Below the pieces are notes generated by a model. It searched no databases. It saw only the letters and a program-made list of their open reading frames with translations, and was not told the DNA's origin. Positions 17,750 through 26,895 of a stretch of 64,000 nucleotides of DNA are shown here, piece by piece (the first letter of the stretch is position 1; every line of letters begins with the position of its first letter). Both the position numbers and the translations under genes were made by a program. Source of the DNA: UBA10438 sp044238605 (GTDB taxonomy: Bacteria; Bacteroidota; Ignavibacteria; Kapaibacteriales; Kapaibacteriaceae). The DNA lies in contig JBIICY010000003.1 of NCBI GenBank assembly GCA_044238605.1, forward strand, positions 248,001 through 312,000. Direction: 5' to 3'.

Positions 17750-18169
17750 ATGGCGACTCAAATTGTTGATGTAGAATGGAAGCAAGATCTCACGTTTGAT
17801 GCCCACCAGCAAGGTAGAACACTGAAGCTGATGTCTGCACCACACGAGGATCCCGAAGAACAAGCGGTAAGCCCTAAACTTCTTTTGCTGACTGGCTTGG
17901 CTGGATGCACGGCGATGGATGTGGCATCGATCTTACCCAAAATGCGGGTACCGTTTTCAGCACTGCGGGTTCTTGTCGAGGGTGAGCTCTCAGACGAACA
18001 TCCAAAGACCTACGTGAAGATTCATATGGTCTATGAGATATGCTGTGATTCCAATCACGCAGATGCCGTTGAACGTGCGATTACCCTGTCGAAGTCAACA
18101 TACTGCGGTGTCTACGCGATGCTCAGCAAAGCGTCTGACGTTAGCCACGAAGTGCGGATCGTAGCATAG
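17750..18169 (+). CDS. OsmC family protein
   Basis: 139 residues from the ATG at 17750, which fits the family start (ATQIVDVEWKQDLTFDA); the frame is open further upstream to 17651 but that part is unlike OsmC. Two redox cysteines characteristic of the family are present, in LTGLAGCTAMDVASIL and KSTYCGVYAML. OsmC/Ohr/YhfA proteins detoxify organic hydroperoxides or are relatives of unknown substrate; this one looks closer to the YhfA side. Its 3' end overlaps the convergent DsbA-like gene by 29 bases. Confidence 0.85.
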   Translation: MATQIVDVEWKQDLTFDAHQQGRTLKLMSAPHEDPEEQAVSPKLLLLTGLAGCTAMDVASILPKMRVPFSALRVLVEGELSDEHPKTYVKIHMVYEICCDSNHADAVERAITLSKSTYCGVYAMLSKASDVSHEVRIVA

Positions 18170-18791
18170 TATCGATCTGATCGAACGGTGCGTATCCATG
18201 GGCAAGCATGTGCACATTGTCCTCGATTTCGAGCAACACAGTAGGGAAGCCCCCGATACCAAGTGAGCTCACGTATTCAAACTCATCGGCAACCGCATCG
18301 TGGATCTCAGATGAGTTCATCGTGTGTACAAACTGATCCGGATCCAGCTCGGCCTCTATGGCGAGCTTGCGATAGGTCGATTCGCTGTTCATGTCCATGC
18401 CGTCGGCATAGAGTGCACTCTGCAGTCTATGGCTGAATGCGATCATGTTCTTTGGACGGAAAGCACGCATTGCCTCAAGCGCTCTGGCAGGGGGCTCGCT
18501 ATCTAGCACGATATCCTGCCTCGTAAGAAGCCCATGTAAGAACCCATCGCCGAAGGTAACACCTGTTGTCTCTTCAACGCGCAGGCGTGCTTCACGAATG
18601 AAGTCTGCCATTTCTGAGAGTGCTCGTGTGTTGTCTCCTGTGATCATGCCTCCAGAGTACACAACCACGTCAAGATGTTCCGACCATTCGTCAGCTATAC
18701 GCATGATGGTTGGACCAAAACCGTAGCACCATCCGCAGAGTGTGTCTTGAAAGTAATGCAGCGTTGGACGATCAGCAGGAACGTTGCTCAT
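18141..18791 (-). CDS. DsbA-family (FrnE-like) thioredoxin-fold protein
   Basis: 216 residues from the ATG ending at 18791. The active site TLCGWCYGFGP has a CGWC motif, and GIGGFPTVLLE carries the cis-Pro loop. No signal peptide is visible, so it is probably cytoplasmic like FrnE-type oxidoreductases. The start overlaps the icd stop (ATGA), so it is co-translated with icd, and its end overlaps the OsmC gene tail to tail. Both neighbours at the 3' junction are thiol-redox proteins. Confidence 0.85.
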   Translation of the reverse strand: MSNVPADRPTLHYFQDTLCGWCYGFGPTIMRIADEWSEHLDVVVYSGGMITGDNTRALSEMADFIREARLRVEETTGVTFGDGFLHGLLTRQDIVLDSEPPARALEAMRAFRPKNMIAFSHRLQSALYADGMDMNSESTYRKLAIEAELDPDQFVHTMNSSEIHDAVADEFEYVSSLGIGGFPTVLLEIEDNVHMLAHGYAPFDQIDTMLRSALRG

Positions 18792-20023
18792 GCTGTTTGC
18801 AGGCGTATGCGTAGCTCGCGGTCGAGCTCGTCGAGAAACTCTTGCGTGTAGAGGTAGTGCTCGCCGTGTTGAACCTTGTTGCCATGTATGCACACAGCGA
18901 GGTCCTTTGTCATCTTACCTTGCTCAACAATGTCAATGCAGACGCGCTCTAGGGTGTGACAGAAGTTGATGAGTTCCTCGTTGCCGTCAAGTTTGCCGCG
19001 AAACTCCAGGCCTCGTGTCCATGCAAAGATCGACGCAATAGGGTTGGTTGACGTTGGCTTGCCCGCTTGGTGGTCGCGATAGTGGCGGGTAACTGTTCCA
19101 TGGGCTGCTTCAGCTTCCATGGTCTTGCCATCAGGAGTAACGAGCACGGATGTCATAAGACCGAGAGAACCAAAGCCTTGCGCAACAGTATCTGACTGAA
19201 CATCTCCATCGTAGTTCTTACATGCCCATACGAAGTTGCCATTCCACTTCAGGGCAGACGCTACCATGTCGTCGATTAGCCTGTGCTCATACGTGATACC
19301 GGCGGCTTCGAATCTTGAAGCGAACTCGGTTTCGTAGATCTCTTGGAAAATGTCCTTGAACCTACCATCATACTTTTTCAGGATGGTATTCTTTGTGCTA
19401 AGATAGAGCGGCCATTGCTTGCTCAATGCCTGATTCATACAAGCGCGAGCAAAGCCAATAATAGACTCATCTGTGTTGTACATGGCAAGTGCAACACCAT
19501 CGCCCTTGAAATTGTACACCTCGAAACTCTGCGGCTCCGAGCCGTCATCTGGCGTAAATGTTACGGTGAGCTTGCCTTTTCCTTTTGTAACAAAGTCTGT
19601 AGCTCGGTACTGGTCACCAAAGGCATGACGTCCGATGCAAATTGGTGCTGTCCAGTTAGGAACGAGCCGCGGAACATTCGCACACACAATCGGCTCGCGG
19701 AATACCGTTCCGTCGAGAATATTCCTGATCGTGCCGTTTGGAGACTTCCACATCTGCTTCAGTCCAAATTCCTTCACTCGGGCCTCGTCTGGTGTGATCG
19801 TTGCGCATTTGATACCAACGTTGTATGTCCTGATGGCTTCGGCTGCGTCGATCGTAACTTGATCGTTCGTTGCATCCCGGTGCTCCATACCAAGATCGAA
19901 GTACTTGATGTCGAGATCCAGATAGGGAAGTATCAGCTTGTCTTTGATAAACTTCCAGATAATGCGTGTCATTTCATCTCCGTCGAGTTCTACGACGGGG
20001 TTTTTGACGGTGATCTTGTTCAT
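18788..20023 (-). CDS. icd: NADP-dependent isocitrate dehydrogenase (eukaryotic-type)
   Basis: 411 residues, the length of the homodimeric type II enzymes rather than the E. coli type. It oxidatively decarboxylates isocitrate to 2-oxoglutarate in the TCA cycle. Family blocks: VELDGDEMTRIIW at the N-terminus, MWKSPNGTIRNIL (substrate-binding Ser/Asn), RHAFGDQYRATDF, IDDMVASALKWNG and EAAHGTVTRHY (NADP site). The start is the ATG ending at 20023. Confidence 0.96.
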   Translation of the reverse strand: MNKITVKNPVVELDGDEMTRIIWKFIKDKLILPYLDLDIKYFDLGMEHRDATNDQVTIDAAEAIRTYNVGIKCATITPDEARVKEFGLKQMWKSPNGTIRNILDGTVFREPIVCANVPRLVPNWTAPICIGRHAFGDQYRATDFVTKGKGKLTVTFTPDDGSEPQSFEVYNFKGDGVALAMYNTDESIIGFARACMNQALSKQWPLYLSTKNTILKKYDGRFKDIFQEIYETEFASRFEAAGITYEHRLIDDMVASALKWNGNFVWACKNYDGDVQSDTVAQGFGSLGLMTSVLVTPDGKTMEAEAAHGTVTRHYRDHQAGKPTSTNPIASIFAWTRGLEFRGKLDGNEELINFCHTLERVCIDIVEQGKMTKDLAVCIHGNKVQHGEHYLYTQEFLDELDRELRIRLQTA

Positions 20024-20178
20024 AGTCGAGTTTGGACTGCGTTGTTGGAATGGTCAATGAGGCACTTGATCACAGAGCAACTGCGATACCGGCCGTAAGG
20101 AGCGAAATATAGTACCTGTTGCACTTTTAGCACAGTAAACAAAACTATCCAGCAACGATTAAGCTACCTGCGCCGCTA

Positions 20179-20206
20179 TGTGGATAACTGCGGCTACTTG
20201 TCCACA
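20179..20206. promoter_or_regulatory. DnaA-box pair upstream of icd
   Basis: TGTGGATAA (20179-20187) is a perfect DnaA box on the minus strand, and TTGTCCACA (20198-20206) is a one-mismatch box in the opposite orientation. They lie in the 262-base gap 20024-20285, about 155 bases upstream of icd. Apart from these and the terminator at 20221-20260 I see nothing else in the gap. Confidence 0.4.
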
Positions 20207-20220
20207 TTTATAAACTATCT

Positions 20221-20260
20221 CAAACAAAAACGGGACATCGAATCGAATTCAATGTCCCGT
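20221..20260 (-). terminator. rho-independent terminator of the surface-protein operon
   Basis: ACGGGACAT (20230-20238) and ATGTCCCGT (20252-20260) form a perfect 9-bp stem. On the minus strand it is followed by TTTTTGTTTG, 25 bases after the stop of the His-rich protein gene. Confidence 0.85.
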
Positions 20261-20285
20261 ATTGATGTCTCGGTTACCTGTTTGT

Positions 20286-21209
20286 TTAGAGCGCGAATCC
20301 CACTCCAAACGTCAACATGTTTACGTAGTAGGAGTCTATGTAAAATGTTGCTGGTGGATTCCCATAGTTGCCGCGCCAAGTTTGCGCGTTAAACAATGGC
20401 TGAAGTGGAAGTGCATACCTGCCGAAAAGATCTATGCCGGCTGATCCTTGTTTTTTCTCTAGAACTCTGATACGAAGCGAGCCCGTAGCATTGAACACCA
20501 CATCGTTCTGACCGCGGATGTATCCATTGCGGTCCAGGCGCACCCGTGTACCTGTCTCGAACACCAGATTAGTAGGTTCCTCGAGCGTTTCTGTCTGATT
20601 GTACGATCCTGATGCAAAGAACATGCCGTCGAGACCAACCCCAAGATGCACACCCTGAAGAACTGGGTATTCGAGTCGGGCACCAAACGTAAGCGCCGAC
20701 CATGCCACATCGAGTGTATGGCGAAACAGCGCATCACCAGACACAACGCCACCTGTAAATGCCTTTTCAGTTGAATACGATTCGAACGAGACGGGCATGT
20801 GCCTGTAGGCAACATGCGGCGTAATCGTAAGGCCATCACTTGAAAGGGGCGTCGTGTATCCGATCTCTGCTCCAAACCCTAAACCAGTACTGTTTGTAAA
20901 TCCTGTACAACAGTTTTCGATAGGGGGCAGTGAGTTAAACGATGCATTATGATATGCTTGTGTACCAAGCACTGAGATGGTTATCTCGTCATGCGTGTGC
21001 TTCGCCCCATGATCATGAACATGCTCATGATCATGACTGTGGATGCGGTTATGGTCATGACTGTGGTCGTGATCTGCTGATCTACCATGATCTGCACCGT
21101 GATGGTAATGATGATCATGCACATGTGTGCTATCGATACCCTGTCCAGAAGCAACGCTCACAGACATTATGTATGCTGTTGCTACAGCAAGTGAGAAGCT
21201 TTTTATCAT
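20286..21209 (-). CDS. His-rich secreted, outer-membrane barrel-like protein
   Basis: 307 residues from the ATG ending at 21209. A signal peptide (MIKSFSLAVATAYIMSVSVASG) is followed by about 45 residues holding 19 histidines, mostly HDH, HSH and HEH patterns, which should bind Zn, Ni, Co or Cu. The remainder (about 80-307) has alternating aromatic/polar strands (PHVAYRHMPVSFESYS, FGARLEYPVL, VHLGVGLDGMFFASGSY) and ends in FGVGFAL, a Phe/Leu terminus typical of barrels. It is last in a three-gene operon, with the start overlapping the T9SS gene stop. Substrate or partner unknown. Confidence 0.75.
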   Translation of the reverse strand: MIKSFSLAVATAYIMSVSVASGQGIDSTHVHDHHYHHGADHGRSADHDHSHDHNRIHSHDHEHVHDHGAKHTHDEITISVLGTQAYHNASFNSLPPIENCCTGFTNSTGLGFGAEIGYTTPLSSDGLTITPHVAYRHMPVSFESYSTEKAFTGGVVSGDALFRHTLDVAWSALTFGARLEYPVLQGVHLGVGLDGMFFASGSYNQTETLEEPTNLVFETGTRVRLDRNGYIRGQNDVVFNATGSLRIRVLEKKQGSAGIDLFGRYALPLQPLFNAQTWRGNYGNPPATFYIDSYYVNMLTFGVGFAL

Positions 21210-22111
21210 GGCAGCTTCACCATTGTTGTTCGTACAACATCGTTGTCTGTGTAGAGCGCCACGGTGTATGAACCGGCAGGTATTACCTGTAGTTCTACTG
21301 TGGTAAGGGGCCATGTAGATCCTGCTTCGACACCCTGTGATGAGTACACGACATTGCCGTGAATGTCGGTAACAACCAGTGTACCGGTCTGCGGACGTTC
21401 AGAATATGTACGAACGGCAAACGAAGCTCCGGTTACTGGGTTCGGAGCAATGAGGATGGACATTACCGCTGGGTTCTTCAACAGGCGTGTGTTCCCGTAG
21501 GTGTTGCAGAGTCCGCGGAGTGTAACAGCGCCTGCAAGCGACTGGATGAACTGACGCTGCACGTCTTTCCAACGGAAAGACTCAATACGGACATCAGTCG
21601 TAGAGTCGTTACCCAGGCGCCCCATGAACAGCAGCTTCGTAATGATGCCACCATTAGATGCAGCACTGCCAGAAACAGTAATTGTATACCGTTCGCCATC
21701 GTCAACAATGGTATCATAGCGCAGAGGCTCGAGAACCGTCCTGTTGAAGCTCACCTTTAGCTCCCAGTCACGCGAAACAACGCCTGACTGAAACAATGAG
21801 CAGGAAGCTCCAAACGCAACGTCCAGCGCAAAGGTGTCACCAATCTGCTGTACCACGCTATCAATGCGTATCAGCGTTGATTCATAGAACTTCTGAACAG
21901 CGTTGCCGTGACTGATAATGCCGGAGCTGATATACGGCGTGTTGCCGGTAATGCCAACGATCGGCTGCCCAACAGCCCCCTGCGCGCTGAATCCGCTCTG
22001 CTGCAGTGTATTGGTTGCGCCACTTGTGATAGCACCACCAACAGCCAACTGCGCGTGCATATGCGTTGTGAGCAGCCACATACAACCAATCCATACAAGG
22101 ATGTGTTTCAT
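21206..22111 (-). CDS. secreted protein with type IX secretion C-terminal sorting domain
   Basis: 301 residues from the ATG ending at 22111, preceded by GAAGGAA. A signal peptide (MKHILVWIGCMWLLTTHMHAQ) leads a beta-rich body. The last about 85 residues have the T9SS type A layout: ILIAPNPVTGASFAVR, GTLVVTDIHGNVVYSS, VIPAGSYTVALYTDNDVV and a terminal strand ending MVKLP. This implies export across the outer membrane by the Por system. A middle part reading DWELKVSFNRTVLEPL resembles cohesin-like strands but is not firmly assignable. It lies 32 bases after the giant repeat protein gene. Confidence 0.82.
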   Translation of the reverse strand: MKHILVWIGCMWLLTTHMHAQLAVGGAITSGATNTLQQSGFSAQGAVGQPIVGITGNTPYISSGIISHGNAVQKFYESTLIRIDSVVQQIGDTFALDVAFGASCSLFQSGVVSRDWELKVSFNRTVLEPLRYDTIVDDGERYTITVSGSAASNGGIITKLLFMGRLGNDSTTDVRIESFRWKDVQRQFIQSLAGAVTLRGLCNTYGNTRLLKNPAVMSILIAPNPVTGASFAVRTYSERPQTGTLVVTDIHGNVVYSSQGVEAGSTWPLTTVELQVIPAGSYTVALYTDNDVVRTTMVKLP

Positions 22112-22143
22112 GATGTATTCCTTCAGTGTTGATTGTTGGTGGA

Positions 22144-25100
22144 TTATGTTGTAGCCATCAATACCCAACGCTGAAGATTGCCACTGTATATCAATGTGAT
22201 TGATTGATTGATACCGATCGTTTTGTTCGCCACGCCAAGGAGGAGACGGTTTTCTGCAGCTGATGCGAGGTCTTCTTCCTGGAACGAGATGTTCTTGGAT
22301 GATGTGTTCAGGATGATGATTACTCGACCGTTAACACCATTGTCGATACCGTTGATATCCGCACCTGCTGTTGCATTCGTCATGCGGAAGAATGCATGAC
22401 TGCTGATGTTAATGTCGTTTATTGCTGCCGCTCCTGCACGTAGAGCATCAATGTCAATGTTATTGCCTTCCGAGAGGATCAACTGTTGGATGTTTGCAGT
22501 TGGATTTGCAGGCACCCACTTGTTTTGTGCAGCATCGTAGACCAGAGCGTCGCCATTGTTTGGTGTGCCAAACGGATCCAATACGCCGATTCCACCAATC
22601 AATGAGGTTGTCGCCGATACGGTTGCAGGTTTCCAAGTATTTGCACCAGCATCCCATGTGAGAACCTGGTTGTTCGTTGGTGCTGCAGCAGAAACTGCAC
22701 GGCCTTGCAGGCCATCTACTGTTGGGTTCGGATACGTACCATTGAGGTCACCACCAGCAGCTCCGCCTGGCGTTACCCCTGTGATCGTTACGTTCTGGGC
22801 CTGTGTGATGCGCCCCTTGGAGTCAACCGTGAACTGGCCAACCTGAGTTGCTGTGCCGTAGGTGCCGGCAACAACTGCTGTGTTAGCGAGCTTGTCAGAC
22901 GTAACTGCACCATCCGCAAGTTTTGCGGCTGTGACAGAGCCATCTTGAATCTTTGCCGTTGATACAGCACCATCAGCGAGCTTTGGACCAGTGACTGCAC
23001 CGTCCTGGATCTTCGTTGTTGACACAGCATTATCTGCAAGCTTTGCATTCGAGACACTGCCGTCCACGATTTTCTGAGTAGTGACCGCATTGTCAGCAAG
23101 ATCAACAGTGGCTACTGTTCCATCGAGGATCATCGCTGAGTTAACAGCTCCTGTAGCGATTGTAGGGTTAGGGTAGGTGCCTGTGAGCGATCCACCAGCT
23201 GTGCCACCTGGAGCCACACCGGCAATGGTGATGTTTGCGGCCTGTGTAACGCGGCCCTTAGAGTCTACTGTGAACTGTCCAACCTGCGTCGCTGAACTAT
23301 ACTGACCAACAACTACGGCAGTGTTCTCGAGCTTGTCGCCGGACACAGAGCCAGGTGCAAGCTTGTTTGCAGTAACTGCACCGTCTGCAAGCTTTGCAGT
23401 TGTAACATTTGCATCTGCAATCTTCGATGTAGTAATAGCATTGTCGGCAAGATCGACTGTTGCAACCGTTCCGTCAAGGATCATTCCTGACGTTACGGCG
23501 CTTTGGGCGATCGATGGGTTAGGGTAGGTCCCTGTAAGTGACCCGCCTGCTGCGCCACCTGGAGCCACGCCAGCGATCGTGATGTTTGTAGCTTGTGTCA
23601 CGCGGCCCTTTGAGTCAACTGTAAACTGACCAACCTGTGTTGCAGACCCGTATTGTCCGAGCACAACACCTGTGTTGTCGAGTTTATCGGAAGTAACCGA
23701 GCCCGCAGCAAGCTTCGCAGCTGTTACTGAACCGTCGGCCAACTTGTTCGTTGTAACGGCACCGTCAGCAAGCTTTGCTGCGCTAACAGCGCCATCTGCG
23801 AGTTTCGCACCGGTGACATTGCCGTCGGCGATCTTTGTTGTTGTTACGGCGTTGTCTGCAAGCTTCGCACCAGTAACATTGCCATCAGCGATCTTCGAAG
23901 TTGTAACCGCATTGTCGGCAAGGTCAACCGTTGCAACCGTTCCATCAAGAATCATCGATGATGTTACAGCATCGGTAGCAATTGTTGGGTTAGGGTATGT
24001 TCCAGTCAGCGAACCGCCAGCCGGGCCACCTGGAGCAACACCAGCAATAGTGATGTTCTGGGCTGCAGTAATACGTCCCTTTGAGTCAACTGTAAACTGA
24101 CCAACCTGTGTAGCTGTTCCATATGTTCCTGCACCAACAGCAGTGTTGGCGAGCTTATCTGCAGTAACTGCGCCGTCGGCAAGCTTTGAAGCTGTAACAG
24201 CACCGTCGGCAAGTTTTGAAGAGGTAACTGCACCATCTGCTAGCTTCGCTGTGCTCACCGCACCGTCAGCAAGCTTCGCGCCTGTGACGTTGCCGTCCTG
24301 AATCTTTGAAGTAGTAACTGCACCGTCAGCCAGTTTTGCACCAGTTACATTACCATCTGCGATTTTCGTTGTTGTAACAGCATTGTCGGCAAGGTCTGCT
24401 GAGCCCACTGTGCCATCTTCAATCATCAGGGTGTTAACTGCACTTGGTGCGATCGTTGGATTAGGATATGTGCCTGTGAGGGAACCGCCAGCTGGACCGC
24501 CAGGTGTAACACCTGTAATTGTGACATTCTGAGCGGCCGTAACACGACCCTTTGAATCAACTGTGAATTGGCCAACTTGCGTGGAGCTACCGTATGTGCC
24601 GGCACCTACTGCCGTGTTTGCAAGCTTGTCCGATGTTACTGCGCCGTCTGCCAGCTTCGTCGATGTCACCGCACCGTCGGCAAGTTTCGCGGCCGTAACA
24701 GAACCATCAGCAAGTTTTTGTGTCGTGATAGCATTATCTGCAAGCTTCGGAGCGGTAACAGATCCGTCCTGGATCTTTATCGTTGAAACGGCATTATCTG
24801 CCAGCTTTTGATTGGTCACATTGCCGTCGGCAATCTTTGTTGTTGTTACAGCGTTATCAATGATCAGTTCATTGGTAACCGTGTTCGGAGCAATATCAAC
24901 GGTTGTGATCGTACCATTAAGGATCTTGGCTGATGTAATAGCATCTGGCGCAATGAGAGGGTTAGGATATGTGCCGGTGAGATCTCCACCAGCTGCTCCG
25001 ACAGGGGGCATTCCTGCTATTGCTACGTTTTGAGCGGAGACGATGCGCCCCTTTGCATCAACTGTGAACTGTCCAACCTGTGTAGGCGATCCATACGTGC

Positions 25101-26475
25101 CAACGCCTACACCGCTATTCTCGAGTTTGTTTGCTGTTACAGCGCCATCGGCCAGTTTTTGTGCTGTGACCGCGAAGTCTGCCAGTTTCGGTGTTGAGAT
25201 TGCACCATCTGCAATGTCGATAGCCTGGATGGTTCCGTCGAGGATCTTCGTTGACGTTACCTTACCCATACCAATGGTTGGGTTCGGGAAGGAGCCTTCC
25301 AGATCGCCGCCAGCGATGAGGCCACCTGGTGCAATCGTTACATCTACTTCACGGATGTTCGTGATACGGCCTGCCTGATCAACCGTGAACTGCGGCACCT
25401 TTGATGATGCACCATAGGTGGCAGGGAAGATCGATGTCATTTGAGACATCTTGGTGCTCGTTACTGCTCCGTCAGCAACCTTGTTCGTTGTTACGGCGCC
25501 ATCAGCCAGATCTTGTGTCCTAACTTCTCCGTCCCTGATTTTTGGACTCGTTACAGCGTCATCGGCAAGATCAACGGTGTTTACGTCGCCGTCTCTGATA
25601 GCTGCACTTGTCACAGCATCGTTGGCGATTTTCGGTGCCGTGATTGCGCCGTTAGCGATGGTGTTTGTTTCAACAGCACCTGGTGCAAGTTTTGAACCTG
25701 TAATTGAACCATCCGGGATCTTACTTGCTGTGATGGCCCCGTCGCGAATGGTTGGGTTTGGATAGGTTCCTGCTAGATCGCCGCCAGCTGCGCCGCTCGG
25801 GCTAACGCCGGAGATTGGTATTTGTGTTGCGGTAATCACGCGTCCCTGAGGGTCGATCGTAATCACGGCCGACTCGGTTGCCGAACCAAATGGTCCAAGC
25901 ACGCCTGTGTGCAGTTCTTCAAGTTCGTCTGCGCCAATAGTATTTGGCTTAATCACCAGATTCATGCTATCAAGACTACCGCTAACGGCAACGTCTGAAC
26001 CAGAAACCGATGTGATGCGACCTCTGATGCTCACTTTCACCGAATCTGCCACGTCATCGGCAAAGCCCGACATGTTCGACCATTCAGCGTTAAGGGCATA
26101 TGGCACGGCTGTGAGGAACGTTCGTGGAGTCATTTCCACCCGGCCATTGACGGATAGCCCCAACCATAAATGCTGGTTGAAGCTGATGTTCAATGGAGCC
26201 ATGTTCCCAAGAACAACGCTGAACATCCCCGACCGCGTTTGAACAGTATGACGTTCCGACCAGATGGGTGTTCCACCCATGTTAACACTATACAGGGCAA
26301 AATCTACCGAGTATGAGCTGTCACATGCAGGTATGCCCGTCGAGTCATAGATCACGCCCTGATACGAAATCTGGCGTGGAATGCCACTCTGTGCATATGC
26401 AGTAACTCCCAGTGCTATCAGCATAAAGACTAACGTGGTCAGTCTCTTGCCTAAGTAGTACATCTGTGAACTCAT
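22144..26475 (-). CDS. giant decapeptide-repeat fibre-like surface protein
   Basis: 1443 residues from the ATG ending at 26475 (GGAG upstream). Signal peptide ends at AYAQ; an N-terminal domain (RQISYQGVIYDSTG, GTPIWSERHTVQTRSG, TFLTAVPYALNAEW) recurs in FCB secreted proteins. The centre is eight modules opening with a G-YG--TQVGQFTVDSKGR strand pair, GGSLTGTYPNPTI, then 5-11 copies of a 10-residue repeat of the type KLADGAVTxx / KIADGNVTxx, roughly 60 copies in all. The C-terminus (ISSHAFFRMTN, GINQSITLIYSG, RWVLMATT) resembles phage tail-spike ends. No T9SS signal is present. A long beta-structured fibre is inferred. Confidence 0.8.
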   Translation of the reverse strand: MSSQMYYLGKRLTTLVFMLIALGVTAYAQSGIPRQISYQGVIYDSTGIPACDSSYSVDFALYSVNMGGTPIWSERHTVQTRSGMFSVVLGNMAPLNISFNQHLWLGLSVNGRVEMTPRTFLTAVPYALNAEWSNMSGFADDVADSVKVSIRGRITSVSGSDVAVSGSLDSMNLVIKPNTIGADELEELHTGVLGPFGSATESAVITIDPQGRVITATQIPISGVSPSGAAGGDLAGTYPNPTIRDGAITASKIPDGSITGSKLAPGAVETNTIANGAITAPKIANDAVTSAAIRDGDVNTVDLADDAVTSPKIRDGEVRTQDLADGAVTTNKVADGAVTSTKMSQMTSIFPATYGASSKVPQFTVDQAGRITNIREVDVTIAPGGLIAGGDLEGSFPNPTIGMGKVTSTKILDGTIQAIDIADGAISTPKLADFAVTAQKLADGAVTANKLENSGVGVGTYGSPTQVGQFTVDAKGRIVSAQNVAIAGMPPVGAAGGDLTGTYPNPLIAPDAITSAKILNGTITTVDIAPNTVTNELIIDNAVTTTKIADGNVTNQKLADNAVSTIKIQDGSVTAPKLADNAITTQKLADGSVTAAKLADGAVTSTKLADGAVTSDKLANTAVGAGTYGSSTQVGQFTVDSKGRVTAAQNVTITGVTPGGPAGGSLTGTYPNPTIAPSAVNTLMIEDGTVGSADLADNAVTTTKIADGNVTGAKLADGAVTTSKIQDGNVTGAKLADGAVSTAKLADGAVTSSKLADGAVTASKLADGAVTADKLANTAVGAGTYGTATQVGQFTVDSKGRITAAQNITIAGVAPGGPAGGSLTGTYPNPTIATDAVTSSMILDGTVATVDLADNAVTTSKIADGNVTGAKLADNAVTTTKIADGNVTGAKLADGAVSAAKLADGAVTTNKLADGSVTAAKLAAGSVTSDKLDNTGVVLGQYGSATQVGQFTVDSKGRVTQATNITIAGVAPGGAAGGSLTGTYPNPSIAQSAVTSGMILDGTVATVDLADNAITTSKIADANVTTAKLADGAVTANKLAPGSVSGDKLENTAVVVGQYSSATQVGQFTVDSKGRVTQAANITIAGVAPGGTAGGSLTGTYPNPTIATGAVNSAMILDGTVATVDLADNAVTTQKIVDGSVSNAKLADNAVSTTKIQDGAVTGPKLADGAVSTAKIQDGSVTAAKLADGAVTSDKLANTAVVAGTYGTATQVGQFTVDSKGRITQAQNVTITGVTPGGAAGGDLNGTYPNPTVDGLQGRAVSAAAPTNNQVLTWDAGANTWKPATVSATTSLIGGIGVLDPFGTPNNGDALVYDAAQNKWVPANPTANIQQLILSEGNNIDIDALRAGAAAINDINISSHAFFRMTNATAGADINGIDNGVNGRVIIILNTSSKNISFQEEDLASAAENRLLLGVANKTIGINQSITLIYSGNLQRWVLMATT

Positions 26476-26523
26476 GCCAATAACTCCATGAAAAGTAAAG
26501 TTTGTATGCGGTGTAATGGTTAT

Positions 26524-26706
26524 TGTGGATAAAATACGGCGTTTTATAAAATAATCGCTCACTTTTGGTTGTTTATTCACAAAGGCACATCATGTTGTTC
26601 ACATGACATGGTGCCGACTGATATGGCTGTTAACTATACTGTTTTGCAATGAGATAAACTCACCCCAGTAGAACTGGACCGATTCTGCTGCCCATGGTTA
26701 TCCACA
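26524..26706. promoter_or_regulatory. two perfect DnaA boxes in an AT-rich gap
   Basis: TGTGGATAA (26524-26532) and TTATCCACA (26698-26706) are perfect 9-mers in opposite orientations, 165 bases apart, in the gap between the giant repeat gene and tRNA-Arg. The stretch between is AT-rich in places. No gene is visible in 26476-26817. Confidence 0.4.
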
Positions 26707-26817
26707 TGCTTACGCACCATGCATGTGCGCTAGGGTACTGGGTGAGATTCAACGAGGCAAAGGGGAACGTCCCAGTGCGTGGATACGTGCACAATGGGGG
26801 ACATTGATAAGGAGTTG

Positions 26818-26891
26818 CGGCCTCGAGAGGATTCGAACCTCCGACCCACGCTTTAGGAAAGCGTCGCTCTGTCCAGCTGAGCTACGAGGCC
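26818..26891 (-). tRNA. tRNA-Arg(CCU)
   Basis: The minus strand gives acceptor GGCCTCG/CGAGGCC, anticodon stem ACGCT/AGCGT, loop TTCCTAA with anticodon CCT, and T arm GGAGG-TTCGAAT-CCTCT. Length is 74 with discriminator G; CCA is not encoded. Confidence 0.94.
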
Positions 26892-26895
26892 AGTT

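Noticed and set aside
23672..24100. Long plus-strand open frame (142 codons) rich in TAPSASFAPVT repeats, with several similar ones nearby
   Set aside because: It is the antisense image of the decapeptide repeats of the minus-strand gene; the low stop frequency follows from the repeat composition.
22700..25800. Regularly spaced repeated DNA that could suggest a CRISPR array
   Set aside because: Repeats encode an in-frame protein, lack non-repeated spacers of constant size, and no cas gene is nearby.
26476..26817. Candidate chromosome origin with two DnaA boxes
   Set aside because: Only two boxes, no dnaA, dnaN or other origin-linked genes and no clear unwinding element; kept only as a regulatory observation.
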